In this document: piece after piece, positions 1 through 12,000 of the stretch | How the letters are laid out: each line of letters opens with the position of its first letter | How positions within the stretch are numbered: position 1 is the first letter of the stretch | Source: Lepidurus packardi | Taxonomy: Eukaryota > Arthropoda > Branchiopoda > Notostraca > Triopsidae | Direction: 5' to 3' | DNA length: 64,000 nucleotides | Assembly: GCA_023053545.1 (NCBI GenBank) | Contig: JAKZAN010000002.1 | Coordinates: 3,332,375-3,396,374, forward strand | Made by a program: the position numbers and the translations under genes | Notes under the pieces: generated by a model | Database searches by the model: none | The model's input: only the letters and a program-made list of their open reading frames with translations | What the model was told of the DNA's origin: nothing

Positions 1-52
1 CAGTCATTTTGGTGCCATTAACACTCACCAATTGCTCTTTCATTGACCCCAG

Positions 53-3000
53 ACAAGGGCAGCAAGGATTTCGAGCGGTTTCTTAGCATCCTGGGCAATA
101 AAATACGACTCAAAGGTTGGGATAAGTACCGCGGAGGCTTAGACGTGAAAGGTAATCTTCTAAACTACCCTTATTATCACCCTTTCCTTCCAAGAGCAGA
201 GAAAAATTACACCTGAAACCCAAAACCGTTTCATTCCGTATTTTTCTTCTCTTATTTCATTTTTTAGGCGATATGACTGGCTGTTACGCGGTTCATACGA
301 TCTATGAAGGACATGAGATCATGTTTCATGTTTCCACACTTTTACCTTATTCCAAAGATAACAAGCAACAAGTAAGAAAAATAAAAAGTAGTTTGTGTTT
401 ATTATTTTCTAACGTGATTTTTTAGGTGGAAAGGAAACGTCATATCGGGAATGATATTGTCAATATTGTGTATCTGGAAGGTACCCCTGAGGATATGTCT
501 AACTTTTCGCCGACGTACATCAAATCCCAATTCACACGTAAGTTTGGATAAGATAATGAACCAAGTTTTTTAATTAACTTTTTGTTGTAATTTCTAGATA
601 TTTTCGCCTTGGTCACGTACTTGTCCCACGAGGATGGCTATCGATTCCATGTGTACTCGGAAGAATCAGTACCCCTTTTTGGACCTTCTTTACCCGCCTT
701 ACCTGTTTTCCATAAGGTCGCCGAATTTAGGGAATTTCTGCTAGTCAAACGTCAGTAAACTTTTTTTTTATTTCTAAACACGACTTTCCTAGGTTTCTAA
801 CGTTCTTGCGCTTTCTTTCGTGCCATTTATTCTAAGGAGACATAACAAAAGGTTCCATATTACTTAATTAGTTAGAATTTCTTTCGATTTATGACTTTTT
901 GTATATCCTTATATCTTCTCATTTGTTTTCTTGAAGTAATTTTCTAAAGAAATGCATAGTAACGTCTTATTTCTTCTTTGTAACGAATTGTTTAAGACAT
1001 TTCTTCGTATATTAGCTTTTTAGAAGAGAGTCTACAGTAAATCAAGTAATACCTTCCTATATCTTCCGTTTAGAGAAAGATTTCGTAATGTAAACTTAGA
1101 ATTATCTAGTAATTTATTACTGTTAGTAATTGTTGTAGTTCTGCATAAACCAGTCATCGGAAAACTATATTAATCTGATTGCTTGTCCTCTGTTAGTGAT
1201 TAATGGCGAAAAAGCGGCTTTCAACACGCCCATATTTGCGCACAAACGCGAGCGAACGTTAGATATGCTCATACGGGATATGTACGCGGATATTATTACT
1301 GAAAACCGCGGAGTAAGTTATGATAGAATTGTTATGTTTTCATTTCTGAATATTTGGAAATGTTCTGATATTTCTTCCCTTTTCTAGACGTTGCAAAGAA
1401 GGGCGTTTAGCGAAGTTTTGCCTGAAGGTGGGCGTGGCTCGCGAAGACGGGAAGAAGCGCGTCAAGTGGAGTTTGTGCGAATCGGCCAAGCTCTGAAATT
1501 AGATACGATAGTCAAAGGCGACGCCCCAACGAGTTTAGCCTCAACTGGACTCTTCAAGCGATCGGTAAAGCCTTACTGACTTTTTTCTTAATATTCTTGA
1601 GTTTTTTTATTGTTGTGTTTTACATTCACAGCCATGGGAACCTCAGTGTTTCTATCCAGATTTCACTCATGAAATCGTGTGTGGCGATTCCTGGTGCGAC
1701 AGTCGATTGGTTTTGGCGACCGAAAATGGAGTTTTTCTTGTCGAAGGTGAATTTTCAGAATTAATTCAATTTGTATTAGGATACATTATCCAATGAATTA
1801 TTGAGTCAATCTGATTCAGTTATTTAACAAATATTTTAATCAAATTGAGTTGATTTTTGTTCAGTTTAATGAGTTTAGCTTAGTTTCGTTAAATTGAGTT
1901 TGATTTAGTTAACCTAATGGCTTTCTTTGTTGTTTTTCTTAGATGGAGGAAGTTGTCGTATGATTTTTGACAAAACGGTGCAAATTAAGCAACTGAATGT
2001 GGTGGAAGCTCATGGCATTTTGCTATTCAGAACGGACAAAGGTACACAAATTCATTTCTTTGTAGTTGTATATTAGTTGCCTATGGAGAGTGGGAGTTAA
2101 CGACATTTAGTTCATTTTTGGTGATGTAATTGTAGGGCGGGATAGTCGCATGCATGTCTTTCGATTATCGTCTTTCGAGAGCGACGCGTGTGGATCTGAA
2201 CCGGCAGCCTTGACACGATGTCATTTGAAGGAGCAACGCTTGGAACGAACACGGGGCACGCAACTTTACTCCATCTCACGACCTGGTGGTTCCCACCTAC
2301 GTATGGTAAATGCTTTTGGACTCCTATTGAAGTATTGATAATGTCTTTTCTTAGAAGGTTTAGTGCTATTCTGAGTTTTTCTACTCTTTTTCTTATTCAC
2401 ATCGTTTTTCCTAATGCTGTTTCAGCCCTAGGTCACTATTTCTGGGCTTATGACTTCGGCAATATTGAATGGATAATGTAGAATATTATGCTATCGTAAA
2501 GAACGTTTAATGAAGCTGTTTATGCTTTTAATATCCTAATGAAGCTGAACTTTTAAAGTAGATCGATAATTTACTTTAAATCGAATAAGTCAAATGAATT
2601 AAACAAGTTGGATTCACGGATTTAGATGTTTGTTTCTTAATTCTTTATTGTGTTAGTTCAGTAAGTATAGAGTTCATAGAGGCAGTTTTGATGAAAACTT
2701 AAGGTTAAGTAAGATGGGATTGAATTTCAGGTTTATTAAGGTTCTTAACTGCGTTTTGAGCGAATGTGAAATTCATTGCCAGTTTCAATCATGTAATTTG
2801 CTTACTTTTAAGGATTAAATCTGGACTTTTTATTTAATGTTTAGTCCAGTGACTTAATGTCAGTGAAGCTCTCTTCATTATTTTATTTGATTGAATCAAT
2901 GAGTTAATATTCGTAAGAATTTTTGACACTAACTTTAATAAGGATCATCTTCATCAAGCTGGGTTTTAAGCGAATTGTAAGGGTTTTTCTTTTCACTCAT

Positions 3001-5031
3001 GGAATTGCCAACGTTTGAGGATGAAAACAGGCATTTATTCTAAATAATAACTGTTAATTTTTATGCCTGGATGATAGTATAATATTTGCTAGATCTTAAG
3101 TATTAAAGTTAATTAATATATACCAGATTCACCGATAATGATTTTTTTTCTAGGTTGTCGCTGTCGGCAGGAAACTGTTTTTGTTGCAATGGCGGCACTC
3201 GGCGGCTTGGACCGCATGGTGTCCTGCAAGTGACACGGACACTGTAGAGGGCTTTCAATACTTGAGGGTAAATTGGCTCCGTATCCTTAAGGGGGGTTTA
3301 GTCATATCATGCCACTAGTACATCATGTTTTTATTTATTTTTTCCCTTTCTTTTTCGCGTTGTTTAGGAATTCACAGTGAGTGAGCCGCCTGGGGTATTG
3401 ACGTTGATTGACTCGGCGGCGCCTTCTTCTGGTGGTGGACAATCTGACAATCAAATCTGTGTCGGCTACAGACACCAGTTTGATTTGATTAACGAGCGGT
3501 CGGGAGAAGTTTCCAGGTTGTTTACTGTCGAAGGGAAATGGGCCCATCTCGTCGCCGCTATCGACGTATATGAAGACGAAGAACCTGAACTACTTCTTTG
3601 TTTCAATAGTAAAATATTCATTTCAGATATTTTCCCTTTTCAATCTAATTTTATTTGTATATTCTGCATTTCAATTTTTTATTTCTTGTCTGCTTGATAG
3701 ATACGTGTCATTTCCAAAAACTGAACGAGCCTAATGCTATTAGCGAGCTGGATTTTAACTGGAATTCAGTACCGGAACGAATAGGTTAAATTAAAAAAAA
3801 AAAGAGTAGAAATAACAATAGAGTTTTAAATTGATACATTGCGGATTTAGTTTGCGCGTTTCCGTACATCTTAGCATTCACCTCAGACTCGATTGAAATA
3901 CGACTTGTGATCAATGGCAATCTCATACAGACCATGGTTATGCCCCGCCTTTCGTTCATAACTTCCAAAGTACGTTAAATAGGGAAAATACTTTCAGTTT
4001 TAAATTCCAGATTTTTTTTTTCTCCCAGAACGACGTGTTTTTTGCGACTACAGCACCCGAGTTTTTCCAAACTCGAGGAGATAGGATCCGACCCGACCGC
4101 CTCGAACGGGATTTAAGCCTTTCCCCGCCTTCTTCCCCTCATGGTATTATTTCTTTCGATATTTTCTATCAGCAAGTTTCTGCAATTTTTGTTTCTGCAA
4201 AACATTAAGCGAATTTTCTGGCAATTACCATTTTTCAATTGCTACTTAGATCATTTTTATTTTACCTATTTCTACGTTTTTATTATTGATTGTTTTTGCG
4301 TATACCTAAGATTATGTCTGCAGTTACTACTTCAACGCTTTATTTTATAATTTTCCCAGAACTGTACGTCTTAAAAATGTGTAGTAGAAATTTCCGGTTC
4401 AGTAATATTTGAGGCGGTTTTTTTCTCTCCAGCAGCTTATCCAGATTCACGGCCGTTTCGACTTTACCGGATCCCTTTAACCAGCCTGGGTCCAACCTCG
4501 CAAACTCGTTGCCCAACCCCAACATCTTCTACTACTTGCACGCCCCCACGAGGCACTTCGGTACAACGGGCGATAACTAATACCGCCATTTCCCGTCGCG
4601 AAAGGGACGATTCCGCGCACACTTCTCCTCCAATTTCCTTATCTGGACGCCATCGACCTGATAAGTTCATGTCCCGAGGTAATAGTCGGCAGGATTTGCG
4701 TATTCGGTTAGAGCAACAAAACGCAGGTGCTGCCGGTGGCAACGGAAGTCCCGTACTACCATCTAGGGTCAATAACTCTCGAAGCTGTACTGTGTCGCCC
4801 ACGCCGTGCGGCGCGGGTTCGGGTTCCGCAGCTTCCAGCTCTCCCAACAACCCTTCCTCCCCCCATTCCAGCTCGTCAGGCTCGCCAAAGTTTCGCCTGC
4901 CCGGCGCCCGCAGGTTGAGCCTTATGGCTGAAGAACTAGATGGCGCCCGCTCCTCGTTTCTGTCTCCTCCACCTTCTCCCAAATTGTTTTGCGTCAACAA
5001 TCCTCAGCACACATGGGAAAACTTCAAGTGA
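53..5031 (+). CDS. GARNL3: GARNL3-like RapGAP/CNH protein, 5' end outside window
   Basis: Small-GTPase activating protein with an N-terminal Rap/Ran-GAP domain and a citron-homology (CNH) domain. Fifteen exons keep phase: 53-151, 268-371, 426-537, 598-750, 1197-1312, 1388-1564, 1632-1746, 1943-2041, 2136-2305, 3154-3267, 3368-3608, 3701-3784, 3851-3969, 4029-4143, 4433-5031 (about 805 residues here). The GAP part shows DKYRGGLDVKGDMTG, HEIMFHVSTLLPYS and RKRHIGNDIVNIVY; the Asn of NDIV is the catalytic Asn thumb of RapGAPs. The CNH part starts near PWEPQCFYPDFTHEIV, contains VLATENGVFLVE and CHFQKLNEPNAISELDFNW, and ends in the exon beginning NDVFFATTAPEFF. The last exon encodes a Ser/Pro/Arg-rich tail with RPFRLYRIPL, which resembles the vertebrate GARNL3 C-terminus as I recall it. 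The missing start lies upstream of the window. The family is clear; the substrate GTPase (Rap is likely) is inferred. Confidence 0.88.
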
Positions 5032-8000
5032 AAAAACTTTTTGTTTCCTTTTTTGCCAATAGGGGACATGTTCTTTGAATCTTAAAGAAGAATAACAGAA
5101 ATTGTGGGCCCAGTTTATCAATGACGACAATCATTCTAATATTCATTGTTTAGTTAATTCATTATTAACAAACCTAGGTGATTTCTCTCCACATCGGTAC
5201 ATGTTCCATTCCCTAATCCTCCTTGAACCCTCCCCCCAAATTCTCAAATCAGTTTAGAAAATCGATCCTTATTAATCCAATTTTAATCTATCCAAGGTTT
5301 TGCAACAAAAAAATTATGTTTCAATTAAATGATATAAGATTCGTTCTGCATATTTTATAGTTTCTGATCTTGATTTTACTGCGGGTTCAAATTAATTGAT
5401 CATTTGTGAAACGTTTCTGAGATTTTTGAAAGCTTAAATTTGTAGAAGAATTACTTTAATTATCATATTGAATAACTAGAAATATTGTCGCAAACGGATA
5501 TTTTGCTGTTTTAGTCATTCGATAATCTCATTTAAATTTACCCAAATTCTATTTTATTTAAACAAATTAAAAATATTCGTAAATTAATTTTTTTGTAAAT
5601 ATTTCTTTCAATAATCCGCAAATCTTTATTTCAAGTATGAGACAGTTCTTAACTGAAACTCTCGTAGAGTTATATTTTCAACATTCCAAATATGTTAAAC
5701 TTAATTGCAAAACTAGATTTCGTGTTGCAATACCTTTCAAATTACAGGACAAAGATACTTCTGAACCTAATTGAACCCACCTATGTAAACGTTGTAGAAA
5801 AAGCAAGTAACAAACAAAAATGTATACCAATAAACTAAAGAAAGAAACAAAAACGAAAAGAAGACGATAATTTCTTGCCGTGAAACGAAAACTTCCATAT
5901 TTGACCCGGAAAAAGGGGAAAAAACTCCTCGAAAATATGGCATTATGTTAATCGCCAGTCTAAAGCCGAAGGAAACCACTGCATCTTCGATTTTTATACC
6001 CGTCGTATGTCATGTGGCCCTTTTTGCTCCTCCATATCTATCTACGCTTCTCAAAAGGGGCGTGTCTGATCAAAAAAGCCGACCCTTGTAATTCCGGACA
6101 GATACACCGCCGCCAACAAGGAACTTTATCGACTGCAGGTAAAAAGCGAGGTAATTATGGATCATTTTCCAATGACGTCACTGATCAAACCAGACTATTT
6201 TTTTAACCTTCTTCTTCAAACCGTGTGAAAAATGTGGGTTTCTATAATCGAGGTAACTGGCAGGAATTCTCAAAAAGAAGCTTTGCGAGGAATCAACAGG
6301 GAGTCTTGTCGCCTTCTTCCGAAGAGATCGGGATAAGAACGCAGAAGGAGACAGAGAGAGAATATCAAATGGAACCTTTATAGAACAGTTTGCCGGACAG
6401 GAGAAGGTGTTGAGGATGCTGAAGGGGGGTAGGAAGGTTCCTTTTTCCCTCTCATTTCGCTGGTCCTCTCTCTCTCGCTTCTCCTGATCCCCTCCTCTCG
6501 CTCTTCCGTGGCTTCTCCCGACTTTATACCACTTTATCCCACCTTTTGCAGTCGCCGACATGACTTGGGCAAGAGCAGTTTGCCTTTCAACATAGCCTTA
6601 ACTAGTTTCTTTTTCTAATCGAGAATTCAGCGTTAAACCAGTCAACCCTTTTTTGCAGGGTTTAAAGGGATTTCAACCTTTTCGGAGGGTTTAGGGTGTT
6701 GAAAAGTGACCATTAAGCTCGTGCTCCCGTTTTTTGTTTCCCCAAATAGTTTATTAAGTCTTGGTGGGTTCTGGACCGTTTAGAAGACGTCATTCGGGGG
6801 TTGGAAAGGGGTTATGTACTTTAAACCATGTTGACTTTGGATACTGTCAACTTGGAAAACCACCAGGTAAGCTTGGTTGGATTTTTGTCGAGTTTCAGGA
6901 GAATTGCAAGGGTTTGCATACGATAATTGGGTTGAATTCCCCAAGTGTGGTAATAGTGTAAACTTTTTAAAGTTTAGAAGGGTTAAAGAAGTTTTATGGA
7001 TGAATTAGTGTGTAGTGAAACCGCAAAATTTGGTTCAGACTCATTTAGATAAATGTGATGTAAAGAAAGGGTATATTTCTTACGCAAAGGTGTAAATAAG
7101 TTAGGGTTAAAGGCTTCAAGAGGGTTCGAAAAGTTGGGAAGGCGAGTTAACATTTCATGAATATTCTATGATATCAAGAATTGTTTAGATAAAGTGATGA
7201 CAGTTATGTCAGTAATGTGCTACATTATTTGTGGTTTATCAACAGGTGCAATGTGAACTTTTGAGCTTGGAGGGAATCAAGAAGGGTTGAATGGATGAAA
7301 CGTGGGTTAGTTAGGTTCAAAGGACCACTTTTCCTAAAAGACAGGCTCTAGTATGTGAATTACAAGTATCTGTTCTCATTCAGTGATAGGAATCATATTG
7401 TTAGAATAGAAAGGCGGTTAAAGGAAAAGGTGCACAGTTGAGGTTTTGAAGAGTTAAGTATAGTTTAAAAAGAGTTTTAAATGGATTCAAAGGATGAATC
7501 TTCAAGTTGCGAGTCTCTTATAGAATGGGAATCACAAGAATTATGAAATAAACAATATGAAACATGTGTTAATCCAAAAGATGGTTGAGGGAAAGGTGTC
7601 AAACTGTAGGGGGTGGGGTTTAGGGTGCTCTAGGTCGCTGAAAAGACGAGGTCATATGTCACGGGACATGCATGGTTGACTTCGCATACTTTTCAATCCC
7701 ATAGGAACAAAAGCCGAAAAGGGGCCTTGTACACTTTATACTTGTATAGGCCCTAAAACCACAAAGCTTAGTAACTTAACAAATGGTTCATACAATGTAT
7801 ACTGTATTCCAGCACCCCCTTTTTATGAACTTGAAACCCAGAAGTGTGACTTCTTTCTCTTCCAAGTCGAGTGGCAGTTTGTAGTTTGGTTTTTCACTGC
7901 ATTATCCACTTCACGCCTTCCCAAGAAGATTCGCTCCATTGGAATCCCACAATCCAAACCCCCCACTTTTGGAACCTTTTGCGGTCCTAACTTTTAACCC

Positions 8001-8796
8001 ACCCGTCCCCCTGCTACAACGCCGCCGTGATTCTCCAGTTGACCGGTAAACCCAGTGGCAACAGTGAATTTCCATTGTGGGGTTGTACCATAAAGTTCAA
8101 CTTTTTCCCTCCAGTTTATTTCAAAAAGGTTCACAATTACAACGTTGTTCCTTTTGTGGGTTCAAAATGGCGGATGAAGAGAGAGGGTTTTCTAAGCTCC
8201 TGCTGAGTTTCTTTGGAGGGTTAAAAATCCTTCTTTTTGTGATCCGTGTGATATAAAGTGCATAAGACGTCCCCGCCGCGAATTATTTGGTGTTTTATGA
8301 TTGAAATCCTAACCGCGAATGACTAACAAACCTTGAGCATTCCAGCTGTTCCCAAGTCTTTATGATCTCAACCTCCTTTGGGTTCATAATAGTGGTTTGA
8401 AGGAAGTCTAGAAGGACGTTTAAAGATATGATCCTAATTTTGTCTGTTTTTCCAAGTTTTTCCTTCCCCTCCTAAGGAAAGGAATTGCAGGTGTATTACT
8501 CGCAATCTACACAAAACTCAGGGAGGTCAAACCATTTGGGAAGTTTAAGAAAAGAAGGCGAGAAAGGGGTTTAGGAGGGTCTAAACCACATCCTTTGTGG
8601 ATCATTTTTTATAGGTTAATTTAAGGCGATTAAACGGCGTAAAGGAAGGGTTTTTTAATTAAGAGTTGTGTGTATGTGTGTGTGTCTTATGTGAGCGACC
8701 ACCCCAAGTGGGTTCTTTTCGACCGCATGCGGTATTATAGTTTATGAGCCAGCAATCTTAACGCACTCCACTGGTACTTCCCAGGTGTCCTCGTCC
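5032..8796. other. Intergenic region between GARNL3 and Arrowhead copy A
   Basis: I see no supportable gene here. The first part is the presumed GARNL3 3' UTR, followed by AT-rich sequence. Short open frames near 6012-6561 occur on both strands and show no splice-consistent extension or recognisable motif. A short GT-rich microsatellite lies near 8667-8688. The stretch directly before 8797 is more GC-rich and is the natural place for the promoter and 5' UTR of the next gene. Confidence 0.5.
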
Positions 8797-10478
8797 ATGA
8801 CTCTCTTGCCGCTCACGCCGGACTCGCCGGCTTTCTTGGGGGAGGAACAACGACGGACGCGGTGCAGTGGAACAGCGGCCACGGGCGCTACATTGCTTTG
8901 CAGCGGCTGTGGAGAGCTAATTACTGACCCTTTCTTGATGCAGGTAACAACAGAGAACTAGTTTCTGTTATGACTGGACATTGTTTGAAATAAGTATTGT
9001 AACTGTTTTTACATGAATTTCTACCGTGAAATCCTTCAAACTTAATTCTTCTAAACATTTTCAACCAGTTTTAACTTTCTTTCGATTTTTTTTATCTTAA
9101 AGAGAAAAACTTACAGGAAAGACAGCATAGTTACAACGTGTAGTTATAGTTAGACTTTTAATTACCTGTACAATAATTGTATAAAGAATCCTGTTAGTTA
9201 ATTAGCATATTTAGTTAGTACGTTCAGTTGCTGTGTTAAATGCAAATATTAGGAATATCTTATAAGTACATATATTGACTATATACATAACCGCAGTAAT
9301 TAAAACTGAATAAATATGTACTTATAAGTGGTACATTTTATCAGTCATTCTCTGTATTGTATGACAAAACTTTCTACAGATTAACACGTAAAAACCTAAT
9401 TAGTGTATTCTACTGATCGCTTCCTTACATTCAGGGAACTATATCGCATATTAAGTTAGTACATTTCAGTCAGTAGTTTTGTAACTATTGTAATGTAACT
9501 ATTACGGTCTTGGTATAATTAGAAGTAGACTAGTTCAGTCAATAGATTGTTACAACTATAGTTCGCTTAATAGTAAGCTAAATTCAGTAGTACAAGTCAA
9601 GTCAGTTATGGTTTCAGTTATAGTTCTACTAGTATTTGTAGACAATGAGTAGTAAATTTTTATGAAATACATGGTTTTTAGGTGAGTGGTAGTGGCCAGT
9701 GTTGGCATTCAAGTTGCTTGCGATGTTCCGTGTGCCGCACATTGTTAGACGACCAAACCTCGTGTTTCTTTAAAGACGGACAAGTGTACTGCAAACAAGA
9801 TTATAGCAAGTAAAGACATTGCTTACGAAACCCTCACGTAGGAAATTCACGTTTCCCTCTTTCTCTCTCTTTCTCCGTTCTATGAAGATTATTCAGCGCA
9901 AGGTGTGCAAGTTGTGAACGTGGCATCTCCTCGGCGGATTGGGTCCGACGGGCCAGGGACCACGTGTATCATCTAGCTTGTTTCGCTTGTGACGCTTGTC
10001 GACGACAACTAAGCACTGGCGAAGAATTCGCGCTCCATGAAGGCAAAGTGCTCTGCAAAGCTCATTACCTGGATGGAATCGACACTGGAGACGCTACTTC
10101 GTCTGACGGTAAGCAACAACGACTAGAATTGTTGAGATGTTGAGGGTGGAAGCGGTTGAAACTCACAAGTTAAGGTTTTCGTGTGTACCCTCTTTAGGCG
10201 ATACCGATTCTGATGGTTTACCTGGCCGAGGGAAGTGCAAACGAGTGCGGACGACTTTTACCGAAGAACAAATCCGTGTTCTGCAAGCTAACTTTTTACT
10301 CGATTCCAACCCTGATGGTCAAGATTTGGAGCGGATTGCGGCCTTAACTGGACTTTCTAAACGCGTAACGCAGGTGTGGTTCCAGAACATGCGAGCTCGC
10401 CATAAGAAACACGTCAACAGAAATCGGGTCCACAAACCGTCAGTCATGAAACCCAAGTTGAAAGGTAAAATGGTCTAA
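8797..10478 (+). CDS. Awh: Arrowhead/LHX6-8 LIM-homeodomain transcription factor, copy A
   Basis: Nuclear transcription factor with two LIM zinc-binding domains and a homeodomain. Exons 8797-8943, 9682-9809, 9888-10108 and 10198-10478 give 258 aa. LIM1 begins at [15 protein letters not shown] and continues with [21 protein letters not shown]2 is [19 protein letters not shown] then [20 protein letters not shown]. The homeodomain runs from about residue 174, [13 protein letters not shown], through the third helix [14 protein letters not shown], with Gln at homeodomain position 50. [13 protein letters not shown] and [12 protein letters not shown] are near-identical to Drosophila Arrowhead as I recall it. 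The chosen ATG is the first in frame before LIM1; an upstream exon cannot be excluded because an acceptor-like site sits just before it. The tail after the homeodomain is very short, and a GTAAAA donor right after PKLK suggests the listed stop may lie in an intron. It faces copy B tail to tail. Confidence 0.9.
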
Positions 10479-11839
10479 AAATCATGAGTGAAAGAACCTT
10501 ATGCTTATAAAAACAAATCGGTCTTTCTGTGAGGAGGAAAATAGTGCATAATTATGTTTGACAGATCGGTTACGCTTGAACCAACTGTACTATCTCCAAT
10601 CGTTTGTACATTGCGCATTCCATGTAATTTTAATGTATACAGTTTTAACAAGCTATGGGCTTTTGATACGAAAATTTGGATTGCGTTTTCATGATTTCAG
10701 AAGCCATTATTATCCAACTGGTCAGTCTCGATTTGAAATTTTGACAGCGCATTTTATAATTTTTAACCTAAAATAAGACAATAAAAATCATTATTGACTA
10801 CTCGTGGCTTCCAATGGGTTGCGGTTCGCGTTTTTTTTTCGTGATTGAAGGTTCTGCGCGCTATCTAGGTTACCCATATATATTGTGTCGTTCAGCGAAC
10901 GTTTTTTGAAGGGCGTCATAGAAGTCCGTTGTGTCAAAGTGTTTACCTCTTCAAACTGGAAGACCCTTTTTTCAGTCAACTAGTATAAAGTTAGTATAAT
11001 ATGATATTAGACAGTCGTTATATGATGTAAGAGTTATAGTCAAATAGTTGTAGTAATTTCTAACTATATTAGTAAAGGTAAAGAGTGCAAAATGGAAAGG
11101 GTGGAAGCTTTTGTTTCTTGAGAAAAAGTATGCTGTAGGACTGATTGCTGGCGCACTTGATCCAATAAAACCATGTTCTGGTCTGGAAAATTATTGGATT
11201 ACCGTTGCGCCTTATTTGCAGTACACAGCCAGCCAACGCCATATTTTACTCCCTCGTCTCGAATTAAACCCCCAAAACCTTTTATCCACGCTTTAAGGAT
11301 TCGCCAACGAGACAAGTCTATTATCCCCTAAAGGGGGGAGCTGTCGCATAAAAGGAGTAAAGTAAAAAGGGAGGTTTAAGCATCTAAAGAGCTAAAAATC
11401 CCTTTGAAAGGAGGAAGCTGTGATTTTTTTTTTCTTTTTCTTGATTTTTTGCTAGTCGTTGACGTCAAAGGTAATAGATAACTACATTTGCCCGCCTTGT
11501 TTTGACACGTTGTGGGGGTGGGACCTTCTCGTAATCCCTCCAAAGAAACTCTCCCCCCCCTCCAACGTGTAATTCAGTTAGTTGTTACTATATAGAAAGT
11601 CTTGTATAGTCATCCCCCACCCCTTTGCAAGTGTAAAAAGAGACTTTTTGACTGGCCTGTGCCTTCATTGTATTGTTGGATGTGTGCTTCCGCGTAGCGT
11701 TAATATAATTTCAGCTTTCCAGGGTGGAAAAGGAGGGGGGGCTCGCGACTAACAAGGAGAACACGTTGCTTTTACAGTGTAGTCGAGATCTCCCTTGCTA
11801 ACCTAAAGGGAAACTTTGTGTTTGGATGTGCCCAGCATA

Positions 11840-12000
11840 ACAGATTGGATAGAAGACTTGTTCACCATGACAATGCAGTGGGCGTGTGAGACCTCCGCAA
11901 ACCCTAAAATCATCCCGATTCCTTTGTATGCCAAGAACAAGCGGAGCTTCGCGCACAGTACTCCCAAATCTGGTTTTTCTGATACTGAAAAGTGTAAAGG
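11840..12000 (+). CDS. Possible unassigned exon between the Arrowhead genes
   Basis: After an acceptor-like CATAACAG there is an open frame starting DWIEDLFTMTMQW, containing PLYAKNKRSF and ending SGFSDTEKCK before an AAAG/GTAAAT donor. The composition is coding-like and the phase (one base into a codon at both ends) would accept the phase-1 donor that follows PKLK in Arrowhead copy A, so it could be a downstream exon of that gene. The opposite strand is also open over the same interval, and no continuation exon was found. No family is recognised and it may be chance. Confidence 0.2.
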
